Origin: Enterobacteriaceae endosymbiont of Donacia tomentosa
GTDB taxonomy: Bacteria; Pseudomonadota; Gammaproteobacteria; Enterobacterales; Enterobacteriaceae
Assembly (NCBI RefSeq): GCF_012571135.1
Contig: NZ_CP046216.1
Location: 64,312-128,311 of the forward strand
Direction of reading: 5' to 3'
Length of the DNA: 64,000 nt
In this document: positions 39,071 to 47,523 of the stretch, piece by piece
Numbering within the stretch: position 1 is the stretch's first letter
How the letters are laid out: every line of letters begins with the position of its first letter
Made by a program: the position numbers and the translations under genes
Notes under the pieces: model-generated
Seen by the model: only the letters and a program-made list of their open reading frames with translations
Told to the model about the DNA's origin: nothing
The model's database searches: none

Positions 39071-40105
39071 CTATATTTTAAAAAGAAAATTAACAATATC
39101 TCCATCCTGGACAATATACTCTTTTCCTTCTATTTGAACTTTTCCCGCTAATTTAGCTTTTATTTCACTTTTATAAAAAATATAATCTTTGTAATGAATA
39201 ATTTTAGCCCTAATAAAACCCCGATAGATATCACTATGAATTTTTTTAGCGGCATCTAATGCTTTAGTTCCTTTTGATATACTCCATGATCTAGTTTCTT
39301 TTTTACCCACAGTATAAAAAACATGTAAATTTAGTAAATTAAAACTAGATATTATTATTTTTTTTAAATAATTATTCTGGTCTAATAACTGATTATTATT
39401 TAAAATAGATTTAACACAAATTTTAATAACTAAATATTTTCTAGAAAGAAGATCTATTTCTTTTACGAAAATATCATTACTAGATATATTTTCGTTAATA
39501 TTTGTAATAATCATCATTGGTTTTATAGTTAATAATTTTAAATTTTTTAAAAACTTTAATTCTGTTAAATTAAAACTTAAATTATTTAATAATTTGCCAT
39601 TTTTTAAATGTTTTAAACAAATAAAAAATAAATATCCCCAGTTTTTTAAATTTTTATTACTTTTTTTAGATAAAGTATTTATTAATTTATTTAATAAATT
39701 AATATCAAATTGAATTAATTCATTATTAATGATATCTACATCTTTAATTGGGTTAAATGATAAATTTAATATTTTTTTATCATAAAAAGCACGTACTACA
39801 TGAATAATAGCATCCACTTCTGCAATATTATATAGAAATTGATTACCTAATCCTTCTCCTTTCGAAGCCCCTTTAATTAAACCAGCTATATCTACAAAAG
39901 TTATTATAGATTGTATAATTTTTTTAGATTTACCTAATTTATTTAAAATAAATAATCTTTCATCAGGTATAGGTACAATACTAATATTAGGTTTTATTGT
40001 ACAAAAAGGATAATTTAATGCATCTATATTAGAATTTGTTAAGATATTAAATAAGGTTGATTTTCCCACATTAGGAAGACCAATTATACCACATTTTAAA
40101 CTCAT
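39071..40105 (-). CDS. ychF: Ribosome-binding ATPase YchF (OBG family)
   Basis: Conserved P-loop ATPase of the Obg-related class. 344 aa (E. coli 363). G1 motif GLPNVGKSTLFN, the YPFCTIKPN switch, DIAGLIKGASKGEGLGNQFL, and a C-terminal TGS domain with TKALDAAKKIHSDIYRGFIRAKI and YIVQDGDIVNFLF. Follows pth by 7 bases, as in E. coli. Confidence 0.96.
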   Translation of the reverse strand: MSLKCGIIGLPNVGKSTLFNILTNSNIDALNYPFCTIKPNISIVPIPDERLFILNKLGKSKKIIQSIITFVDIAGLIKGASKGEGLGNQFLYNIAEVDAIIHVVRAFYDKKILNLSFNPIKDVDIINNELIQFDINLLNKLINTLSKKSNKNLKNWGYLFFICLKHLKNGKLLNNLSFNLTELKFLKNLKLLTIKPMMIITNINENISSNDIFVKEIDLLSRKYLVIKICVKSILNNNQLLDQNNYLKKIIISSFNLLNLHVFYTVGKKETRSWSISKGTKALDAAKKIHSDIYRGFIRAKIIHYKDYIFYKSEIKAKLAGKVQIEGKEYIVQDGDIVNFLFKI

Positions 40106-40112
40106 TATTTTC

Positions 40113-40703
40113 CTATTTTTTTTTAAGAAGAGAATGTAAAAAAGTTACGGCTTTATTATAATTTTCATTTTTAATAAAAATTAAAACAGAATCAATACTA
40201 TATTCCAAAATAGAATTAATATTCTTTTGTTCTATTTTTGTAGGCTTACTTAGTAAAAAATTATTTATTTTTAATTTGTTATTTGGATAACCTATGCCTA
40301 TACGTAATCTGTAAAAGAATTCACTATTAAAAATTTTAATAATATCTTTTAAACCATTATGACCACCACTACTTCCTCCATATTTAAATTTAATTATTCC
40401 TGGTAAAAAATCGAGTTCATCATGAACAATTAAAATATTATTTAAATCAATTTTATAAAAATGAGAAACTATATGTATAGATTTTCCAGAATTATTTATA
40501 AAAGCATCTGGAATTAACAAAATTATTTTTTTATTAAAAACAATAATCTCACTTAAATATCCAAATAATTTTGGAATTTTTTTAAATTTAACATTAAATT
40601 TTTTAGATAAATTTAAAATATAATCAGATCCCATATTATGACGAGAACCAATAAATTTTTTACCTATATTCCCCAAACCTACTATCATTTTTATATTATT
40701 CAA
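40113..40703 (-). CDS. pth: Peptidyl-tRNA hydrolase
   Basis: Releases tRNA from peptidyl-tRNA dropped by ribosomes. 196 aa (E. coli 194). N-terminal VGLGNIGKKF, catalytic H22 in SRHNMGSDY, HDELDFLPG, and GGSSGGHNGLKDI. Lies between prs (20 bases) and ychF (7 bases); E. coli genes ychH and dauA between pth and prs are gone. Confidence 0.96.
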   Translation of the reverse strand: MNNIKMIVGLGNIGKKFIGSRHNMGSDYILNLSKKFNVKFKKIPKLFGYLSEIIVFNKKIILLIPDAFINNSGKSIHIVSHFYKIDLNNILIVHDELDFLPGIIKFKYGGSSGGHNGLKDIIKIFNSEFFYRLRIGIGYPNNKLKINNFLLSKPTKIEQKNINSILEYSIDSVLIFIKNENYNKAVTFLHSLLKKK

Positions 40704-40723
40704 ATAATTTTCCTATTTGCATA

Positions 40724-41674
40724 TTATTTTTCAAACATTATTGAAATTGATTCTTCATTACTAATTCTTCTAATTGCTTCTGCAAGCATATATGACAGAG
40801 TTAATACTCTAATATTTTTTAATTCTTGTATTTTTTTTGATAGGGGTATACCATCACATACAATTATTTCGTCTATTACAGAATTATAAATATTTTTTGT
40901 AGCATTTCCTGAAAAAATTGGATGTGTAGCATAAGCAAAAACTTTCTTAGCACCATTATCTTTTAATGCTTGAGCAGCTTGACATAAAGTACTACCAGTA
41001 TCAATAATATCATCTATTAAAATACAGTCTCTTTGTACAATATCACCAATAATATTCATAATTTCTGTAGTATTAGAATGAGGTCTTCTTTTATCTATTA
41101 TTGCTATATCAGTTCCATTAAATAATTTTTTTGCTATTGATCTTGCGCGTACTACCCCCCCTATATCAGGGGATATTATTACAGGATTATTTAATACATT
41201 TTTTGTTATATCTGATAAAAAAATAGAACTACTGAATACATTATCTACAGGAATATTGAAAAAACCTTGAATTTGTTCAGCGTGTAAGTCTACTGTTAAA
41301 ACTCTATCTACACCTACTTTTGATAAGAAATCAGCTATAACTTTTGCAGTAATTGGTACTCTTGCAGAACGAACTCGACGATCTTGTCTGGAATAACCAA
41401 AATAAGGTATTACAGCAGTAATTCTTCCAGCTGAAGCTCTTTTAAAGGCATCTATCATAATAATTAATTCAATTAAATTATCATTTGTAGGATGGCAAGT
41501 TGATTGAATAATAAAAATATCATCTCCTCGTATATTTTCATTTATTTGTACAGAAATTTCGCCATCACTAAATCTACCTACAAATATATTCCCTAAATTT
41601 ATATATAAATGATCAGCAATTTTTTTTGCTAATTCAGGAATAGCATTACCAGCAAATAACTTCATTTTAGACAC
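40724..41674 (-). CDS. prs: Ribose-phosphate pyrophosphokinase
   Basis: Makes PRPP, used by the trp, his and nucleotide pathways. 316 aa (E. coli 315). Flexible-loop [14 protein letters not shown]-binding [14 protein letters not shown], and [14 protein letters not shown] near the N-terminus. Divergent from prfA; in E. coli ispE, lolB and hemA lie between prs and prfA and are missing here. Confidence 0.98.
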   Translation of the reverse strand: MSKMKLFAGNAIPELAKKIADHLYINLGNIFVGRFSDGEISVQINENIRGDDIFIIQSTCHPTNDNLIELIIMIDAFKRASAGRITAVIPYFGYSRQDRRVRSARVPITAKVIADFLSKVGVDRVLTVDLHAEQIQGFFNIPVDNVFSSSIFLSDITKNVLNNPVIISPDIGGVVRARSIAKKLFNGTDIAIIDKRRPHSNTTEIMNIIGDIVQRDCILIDDIIDTGSTLCQAAQALKDNGAKKVFAYATHPIFSGNATKNIYNSVIDEIIVCDGIPLSKKIQELKNIRVLTLSYMLAEAIRRISNEESISIMFEK

Positions 41675-41870
41675 AGATACACCCTATATTTTTAATATTA
41701 ATTAAGTTCTTTTTAAAAAATTAATATTTAATATATTAATTCTTATTAAAATAATAATTTAAAATATATAATTTTCCTTATATTATTTATAATATTATAT
41801 ATATATTTTTTTTAAAATATATAAAATAAGATAATTTATTTATAATTTTTTAAAAAAAAAAGTGTAATTT

Positions 41871-42950
41871 ATGAATCATTCTATGTTTAAAAAACTTAAT
41901 CTTTTCTATAAAAGATATAATTATATCAAAAAACAACTTAATAATTATAAAATATATAATAATCAAGAATCTATACGTAGTCTATTTATAGAATATACAC
42001 AATTATCTAATATAATTAAACTTTTTATAAAATGGAAAAAATTACAATTAGAATTAAAAAATAATAAATTATTATTAAATGACAAAGAAATATATTCAAT
42101 GGTTATTGAAGATATAAACGATATAAAAATGAAACAAAAAAATATAGAAAATAAATTAAAAATATTGCTCTTACCAAAAAATGAAGAAAATAATCGTAAC
42201 TGTTTCTTAGAAATTAAGGCAGGTTCTGGAGGTAATGAAGCTTGTATATTTGTTAATAATTTATCAAAAATGTATATTAGATATTCAGAATCAAAAAAAT
42301 GGAAAGTAAAAATTATCCATATTCATTATAATGAATATGGAGGTTATAAAGAAATTATTTTAAAAATTATTGGAAAAGGATCTTATGGTAAATTAAAATA
42401 TGAATCAGGTGGTCATAGAGTTCAGCGAGTTCCTGAAACAGAATCACAAGGTAGAGTACATACTTCAACATGTACTATCGCTGTGATGCCTGAATTATTA
42501 AAAAAAGAACGCCCAAAAATTAATATTCAAGATTTAAAAATAGATACGTTTAGATCTTCTGGCGCTGGTGGACAACATGTAAATACAACAGATTCAGCTA
42601 TTCGTATTACTCATATACCTACAAATATTGTCGTAGAGTGTCAAGATGAAAGATCTCAACATAAAAATAAAGCAAAAGCTTTAGCTGTATTAGCTGCTAG
42701 AATAAATGAAATGGAAATAAAAAAAAAAAATAAAAATAATGCATTAAAAAAAAAAATGTTATTAGGTTCTGGAGAACGTTCTGATAGAAATAGAACTTAT
42801 AATTTTATTCAAAAAAGAGTAACAGATCATCGTATTAATTTAACAATTTACAAATTAAATGAAATTATGAATGGTGAATTAGATATCTTAATTAAACCTA
42901 TTATTCATAAATATAATACTGATGCTTTATTAGCTATATCAAAAAAATAA
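41871..42950 (+). CDS. prfA: Peptide chain release factor 1
   Basis: Ends translation at UAA and UAG. 359 aa (E. coli 360). GGQ motif in RSSGAGGQHVNTTDSA; codon-recognition tripeptide region reads RVPETESQGRVHTS (E. coli PAT, here PET, a common variant). Runs of 12 A (42709-42730 area) and 11 A (about 42746-42756) lie in the coding sequence and are in frame. prmC, which methylates the GGQ glutamine, follows after 3 bases. Confidence 0.97.
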   Translation: MNHSMFKKLNLFYKRYNYIKKQLNNYKIYNNQESIRSLFIEYTQLSNIIKLFIKWKKLQLELKNNKLLLNDKEIYSMVIEDINDIKMKQKNIENKLKILLLPKNEENNRNCFLEIKAGSGGNEACIFVNNLSKMYIRYSESKKWKVKIIHIHYNEYGGYKEIILKIIGKGSYGKLKYESGGHRVQRVPETESQGRVHTSTCTIAVMPELLKKERPKINIQDLKIDTFRSSGAGGQHVNTTDSAIRITHIPTNIVVECQDERSQHKNKAKALAVLAARINEMEIKKKNKNNALKKKMLLGSGERSDRNRTYNFIQKRVTDHRINLTIYKLNEIMNGELDILIKPIIHKYNTDALLAISKK

Positions 42951-42953
42951 ATA

Positions 42954-43796
42954 ATGATTATTAATAAATGGTTACAATATTCCTATAATTTTTTAAAAAA
43001 AAATGAAATTAAATTATATCAATTAGAATCAGTAATTATGTTATCCTTTGTTTTAAAAAAATCTAAATCTTGGATTTATGGTTATAGTGAAAAAAAAATA
43101 AATTTTACACAATTAAAAATTCTAAAAAAAATGTTAAAAAGAAGAGTTAGAGGAGAGCCTATAGCTTATATATTAGGTTTTTGTGAATTTTGGTCATTAA
43201 AAATTTATGTTTCACATAATGTTTTAATACCTAGACAAGATACAGAAATATTAGTAAACGTTGCATGTAAGAAAATTAATTTTAAAACACAGAAAATATT
43301 AGATTTAGGAACTGGAAGTGGGATAATTGCATTAGTTATTGCAAATAGATTTAATAATCTTAATATTACTGCTGTGGATTTTCGTAAAAAAATTTTAAAT
43401 ATAGCTAAATATAATGCAAAAAAATTATTGATTAATAATATTACTTTTTTAAAAAGTAATTGGTTTAGTAAATTAAAGAATAAAAAATTTGATGTGATTG
43501 TAAGTAATCCTCCTTATATTAGTTATAAAGAATATTTTTTTTTTAAAAAAAAATTAAGATTTGAACCCATTACTTCTTTAGTTGCTTGCAACAATGGATT
43601 GGCAAATTTTCATTATATTATATCTGAATCTTTAAAATATTTAAATAATTATGGTTGGCTTATATTAGAACATGGTTATAAACAATCGAATACAGTACAA
43701 AAAATATTAAAAAAAAATTATTATAGAAATATTACTAAATATACTGATATTCAAGGATATTATAGAGTAATATGTGCTCAAAAAATACTATTATAA
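42954..43796 (+). CDS. prmC: Release factor glutamine methyltransferase
   Basis: SAM-dependent methylation of the GGQ glutamine of RF1/RF2. 280 aa (E. coli 277). SAM-binding ILDLGTGSGIIAL, and the substrate motif NPPY in VSNPPYIS; N-terminal helical domain precedes it. Same order as E. coli prfA-prmC. Confidence 0.96.
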   Translation: MIINKWLQYSYNFLKKNEIKLYQLESVIMLSFVLKKSKSWIYGYSEKKINFTQLKILKKMLKRRVRGEPIAYILGFCEFWSLKIYVSHNVLIPRQDTEILVNVACKKINFKTQKILDLGTGSGIIALVIANRFNNLNITAVDFRKKILNIAKYNAKKLLINNITFLKSNWFSKLKNKKFDVIVSNPPYISYKEYFFFKKKLRFEPITSLVACNNGLANFHYIISESLKYLNNYGWLILEHGYKQSNTVQKILKKNYYRNITKYTDIQGYYRVICAQKILL

Positions 43797-43916
43797 TTTT
43801 TATAAAAAATTATAATTAAATCTTTTTAGTAAAATACTAATATTTTAATTATATAAAAATATATTTAATATAGAATTTTTGTTATTATCAAATAATATTT
43901 CTATTATAAAAACAAA

Positions 43917-45209
43917 ATGCAACAAAATAATAACTTATTAAGTCAAAATAAAAAAAATTTGGGGAAAAAAACCAATTTATTAAATATTCCAAAATTATTA
44001 AAAATAGATCATAGAATTATTGGTAAAAAATTAGATTTATATCATTTCCAAAAAGAATCTCCTGGCATGGTGTTTTGGCATGATAATGGTTATATTATTT
44101 TTCGAGAATTAGAAAATTATTTACGTATAAAATTACAAGAATATAATTATATTGAAGTAAAAACTCCACTAATAACGGATATTTCTATTTGGAAAAAAAC
44201 AGGACATTGGAAAATTTACAAAGATGCTATTTTTACAACCCGTTCAGAAAATAAAAATTATTGTATCAAACCTATGAATTGTCCTGGTCATATACAAATT
44301 TTCCAACAAGGAATAAAATCATACAAAAATCTACCATTAAGAATAGCAGAATTTGGTATTTGCCATAGAAATGAATCATCAGGATCTTTACAAGGGTTAA
44401 TGAGATTACGTAATTTTACTCAAGATGACGCTCATATATTTTGTATGCAAAATCAAGTAGCTCAAGAAATTGAGCATTGTATTCGCATGATGTATGATAT
44501 ATACGATGTTTTTGGTTTTAAAAAATTTTGTGTAAAATTATCCACTAGACCTAATAATAAAATTGGGGATGATTTAATTTGGAATCAAACGGAGCAGAAT
44601 TTATCTTATATACTAAATAAATTAAATATTAATTTTAAATATCAAGAAGGTGAAGGTGCTTTTTATGGTCCTAAAATAGAATTTTCTTTTTTTGATTGTT
44701 TAAATAGAGAATGGCAGTGTGGTACTATACAATTAGATTTTATATTACCAAAACGTTTGAATTTATTTTTTATTAATGATAAAAATCAACATGAAATACC
44801 TATAATAATACATCGTGCTATTTTAGGTTCTTTAGAAAGATTTATAGGTATTATTATTGAAGAGTATCATGGATATTTACCAATTTGGTTAGCACCATTA
44901 CAAATAGTAATACTAAATGTTAGTGAAAAACATTCTAATTATGTTCTTTCTTTAGTAAAGAAAATTAAAAAAAATAAAATTAGAATTAAATCTGACTTAA
45001 GAAATAAAAATGTATCATTTAAAATAAGAGAATATAGTATACAACACATACCATATATATTAATATGTGGAGATAAAGAAGTTAAAAATAATGTAATTTC
45101 AGTCAGAGATTGTTTTGGTAAAAATTTGGGATTTATGAAAATTCATGATATTATTGATAAAGTAAAAAAAGAGATCGATAATTATAATATTCATCAATTA
45201 GGGAGATAG
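43917..45209 (+). CDS. thrS: Threonyl-tRNA synthetase lacking the TGS and editing domains
   Basis: Charges tRNA-Thr. 430 aa against 642 in E. coli. The class II catalytic core and anticodon domain align without gaps at a constant offset of 212: zinc ligands C122 (MNCPGH), H173 and H299 equal E. coli C334, H385 and H511. The protein begins at about E. coli residue 213, so domains N1 (TGS) and N2 (Ser-tRNA-Thr editing) are entirely absent. Only 120 A/T-rich bases separate it from prmC, too few to hide the missing 212 codons. Start ATG at 43917 has no clear Shine-Dalgarno. Without N2, serine mischarged to tRNA-Thr should not be removed in cis. infC follows after 3 bases. Confidence 0.95.
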   Translation: MQQNNNLLSQNKKNLGKKTNLLNIPKLLKIDHRIIGKKLDLYHFQKESPGMVFWHDNGYIIFRELENYLRIKLQEYNYIEVKTPLITDISIWKKTGHWKIYKDAIFTTRSENKNYCIKPMNCPGHIQIFQQGIKSYKNLPLRIAEFGICHRNESSGSLQGLMRLRNFTQDDAHIFCMQNQVAQEIEHCIRMMYDIYDVFGFKKFCVKLSTRPNNKIGDDLIWNQTEQNLSYILNKLNINFKYQEGEGAFYGPKIEFSFFDCLNREWQCGTIQLDFILPKRLNLFFINDKNQHEIPIIIHRAILGSLERFIGIIIEEYHGYLPIWLAPLQIVILNVSEKHSNYVLSLVKKIKKNKIRIKSDLRNKNVSFKIREYSIQHIPYILICGDKEVKNNVISVRDCFGKNLGFMKIHDIIDKVKKEIDNYNIHQLGR

Positions 45210-45212
45210 GAT

Positions 45213-45761
45213 ATTAAAAGTGGAAAAAAAATAATGCAATCATTACGTCCTAATAGAATTAACGAAAATATTAAAAGTAAGATTGTAAGATTAATAGGAC
45301 CGCAAGGTGAACAAATTGGTATAGTTACCTTAGAAGAAGCTCTAAGAAAATCACAGAAGGTTGGTTTTGATTTAGTTGAAATAAGTCCAAATTCAAAACC
45401 TCCCGTTTGTCGTATTATGAATTACGGAAAATTTTTGTATGCCAAAAATAAAGCATCTAAAGAACAAAAAAAGAAGCAAAAAATAATTCATTTAAAAGAA
45501 ATTAAGTTTAGACCAGGAACTGATAAAAGTGATTATCAAGTAAAATTGCGTAATTTAATTCGTTTTTTAAAAAAAGGAGATAAAATAAAAGTTACTTTAA
45601 GATTTAGAGGTAGAGAAATGGTACATACTAAAATTGGTTTTTCTATGTTGGAACGTATAAAGAACGATTTAGAATATTTAGCAATAGTAGAATCATTTCC
45701 TTCTAAAATTGAAGGACGACAAATGATAATGATATTAGTACCTAAAAAAAATAGTAATTAG
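45213..45761 (+). CDS. infC: Translation initiation factor IF-3 with AUU start
   Basis: Checks start codons and dissociates ribosomes. E. coli infC starts at AUU. Here ATT at 45213 opens the same frame with [16 protein letters not shown], aligning with E. coli KGGKRVQTARPNRIN; an ATG seven codons later (45234) would remove the conserved beginning. GGAG at 45202-45205 lies seven bases before the ATT, supporting this start. Product 182 aa (E. coli 180), with [30 protein letters not shown] and [15 protein letters not shown] initiation is the basis of IF3 autorepression, so that control appears retained. Confidence 0.92.
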   Translation: MKSGKKIMQSLRPNRINENIKSKIVRLIGPQGEQIGIVTLEEALRKSQKVGFDLVEISPNSKPPVCRIMNYGKFLYAKNKASKEQKKKQKIIHLKEIKFRPGTDKSDYQVKLRNLIRFLKKGDKIKVTLRFRGREMVHTKIGFSMLERIKNDLEYLAIVESFPSKIEGRQMIMILVPKKNSN

Positions 45762-45828
45762 AGTAATGATGTTGCTCCCAATAATTCAGTCAACATTTTT
45801 TGTATTAAAATTTTTGGATTTTAGAAAA

Positions 45829-46026
45829 ATGTTAAAACTTAAAACAGTACGTAGTATAGCAAAAAGATTTAAAAAAACAGGTAATGGATATTTTAAACAT
45901 AAACAAGCTAATCTAAGACATTTACTAACAAAAAAGACAAAAAAACACAAACGTTCTTTAAGACAAAAAAAAATAGTTAAAAAGGGAGATGCATATTCAT
46001 TAAAATCTTGTTTACCGTATTTATAA
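45829..46026 (+). CDS. rpmI: 50S ribosomal protein L35
   Basis: 65 aa, as in E. coli: [20 protein letters not shown]..., [14 protein letters not shown], ending KSCLPYL. The open frame extends upstream to 45766, but the homologous start is ATG at 45829. In E. coli L20 represses this gene through the infC-rpmI leader; I cannot confirm the pseudoknot here. Confidence 0.95.
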   Translation: MLKLKTVRSIAKRFKKTGNGYFKHKQANLRHLLTKKTKKHKRSLRQKKIVKKGDAYSLKSCLPYL

Positions 46027-46070
46027 GGATAAAATTTTATATAAAATAATATTAAAGGAGTTATAATAAT

Positions 46071-46418
46071 ATGGTTCGAATAAAACGTGGAGTTACTGCA
46101 AAAGCAAGGCATAAAAAAATAATAAAACAAGCTAAGGGATATTATGGTGCAAGATCAAGATCCTATAGATCAGCCTTCCAAGCTGTTATAAAAGCAGGGC
46201 AATATTCATATAGAGATAGACGTCAACGTAAAAGAAAATTTCGTCAGTTATGGATCATGAAAATAAATGCAGCTGCACGTAGAGAACATCTTTCTTACAG
46301 TTGTTTTATACATAAGTTAAAGCAAAATCATATTGATATAAATAGAAAGCTTCTTGCTACAATAGCTACTTCTGACAAATTATCATTTACCAAATTAGTA
46401 CAACTAACACAAAATTAA
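46071..46418 (+). CDS. rplT: 50S ribosomal protein L20
   Basis: Early 23S rRNA-binding assembly protein. 115 aa (E. coli 118). Very basic N-terminal extension ([13 protein letters not shown]-like: [16 protein letters not shown]) and [33 protein letters not shown]. Start supported by AAAGGAG. Order infC-rpmI-rplT-pheS-pheT as in E. coli. Confidence 0.97.
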   Translation: MVRIKRGVTAKARHKKIIKQAKGYYGARSRSYRSAFQAVIKAGQYSYRDRRQRKRKFRQLWIMKINAAARREHLSYSCFIHKLKQNHIDINRKLLATIATSDKLSFTKLVQLTQN

Positions 46419-46420
46419 CT

Positions 46421-46525
46421 ATGGAAAATAATTTTTGTTTTTTTTACAAAATTTTTTTAATTCTTAATGTAAGTAAAATATATAATGCTGTGCCTTTCAT
46501 AGAAAATGAGTTTAGATGCTTATGA
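46421..46525 (+). promoter_or_regulatory. pheM: Possible relic of the pheM leader peptide
   Basis: An ATG 3 bases after the rplT stop opens a 34-codon frame beginning MENNFCFFYKIF, with Phe at 5, 7, 8 and 12. In E. coli the Phe-rich leader pheM ([14 protein letters not shown]) sits at exactly this place. No GC-rich attenuator hairpin is visible and the frame runs into the pheS start (its TGA is at 46523-46525), so any remaining role would be translational. Phe codons are TTT, common in AT-rich DNA, so chance is possible. Confidence 0.4.
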
Positions 46526-47523
46526 TATCTAATGATGATAACATAATAATTACTGTAAAAAAAGAAATTTGTAAAGTAAAAGATATTACTGAACTAAATT
46601 TATTAAAAGTTAAATATTTAGGTAAAAAAGGATATATTACTTTACAATTTTTGTTATTAAAAAAATTAAATATAAAAGATAGAATAAATAAAAGTGTTAT
46701 TCTCAATAATCAAAAAAAACAAATAAAATTAATAATAAAAAAAAAATTAGAAGAATTAAAATTTAATAAAGTTAATAAACAATTTATAAAAAAACAAATA
46801 GATGTATCACTTCCTGGTAAATCAATTGAATTAGGTACTGAACATCCATTAAATAGTACTATTAATGAAATAGAAAGTTTTTTTATAAAATTAGGATTTA
46901 AAATAGTTGCGGGATATGAGATAGAAGATGTTTTTCATAATTTTGATGCATTAAATATTCCACAGAATCATCCTGCAAGAACACAACAAGATACTTTTTG
47001 GGTAAATAAAAATATTTTATTACGTACACAAACCTCTAATGTACAAATTAGAGTAATGGAGAAATTTAGTCCTCCTATATGCATATTAACTTCTGGAAAA
47101 GTGTATCGTAATGATTATGATCATAATCATACTCCTATGTTTCATCAAATTGAAGGTTTATTTATAGATAAACAAATTAGTTTTATTAATTTAAAAGAAA
47201 CTTTATTATTATTTTTAAAATCATTTTTTAGTAAAAAATGTCAAATACGTTTTAGACCATCTTATTTCCCTTTTACAGAACCTTCATTGGAAATAGATAT
47301 TATGAATAAAAAGAAAAAATGGATAGAAGTTTTAGGCGCAGGTATGATACATCCTAATGTTTTGAAATATGTTAATCTAGATTCTTCTATATATTCTGGA
47401 TTTGCTTTTGGATTAGGTGTAGAAAGATTAGCTATGTTAAGATATAATCTCAATGATATTCGTCTATTTTTTGAAAATGATGTACGTTTTTTACAACAAT
47501 TTAAATTAAATAACTTTATATGA
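46516..47523 (+). CDS. pheS: Phenylalanyl-tRNA synthetase alpha subunit
   Basis: Catalytic subunit of PheRS (alpha2 beta2). 335 aa (E. coli 327). Motif 2 region (RVYRNDYDHNHTPMFHQIEGL), FRPSYFPFTEPSLE, and motif 3 SGFAFGLGVERLAMLRY are intact; N-terminal coiled-coil is diverged. The ATG at 46522 is an alternative start. Overlaps pheT by one base (TGATG). Confidence 0.97.
   Translation: MLMISNDDNIIITVKKEICKVKDITELNLLKVKYLGKKGYITLQFLLLKKLNIKDRINKSVILNNQKKQIKLIIKKKLEELKFNKVNKQFIKKQIDVSLPGKSIELGTEHPLNSTINEIESFFIKLGFKIVAGYEIEDVFHNFDALNIPQNHPARTQQDTFWVNKNILLRTQTSNVQIRVMEKFSPPICILTSGKVYRNDYDHNHTPMFHQIEGLFIDKQISFINLKETLLLFLKSFFSKKCQIRFRPSYFPFTEPSLEIDIMNKKKKWIEVLGAGMIHPNVLKYVNLDSSIYSGFAFGLGVERLAMLRYNLNDIRLFFENDVRFLQQFKLNNFI

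Noticed and set aside
42430-42470. Altered codon recognition in RF1 (PET instead of PAT)
   Set aside because: The middle residue of this tripeptide varies widely among functional bacterial RF1 proteins.
43797-43916. Missing N-terminal part of thrS hidden upstream in another frame
   Set aside because: The gap is only 120 bases of A/T-rich spacer; about 212 codons are missing.
45786-46130. 114-codon frame antisense to rpmI and rplT
   Set aside because: Composition mirrors the basic ribosomal proteins on the other strand; both ribosomal genes are certain.
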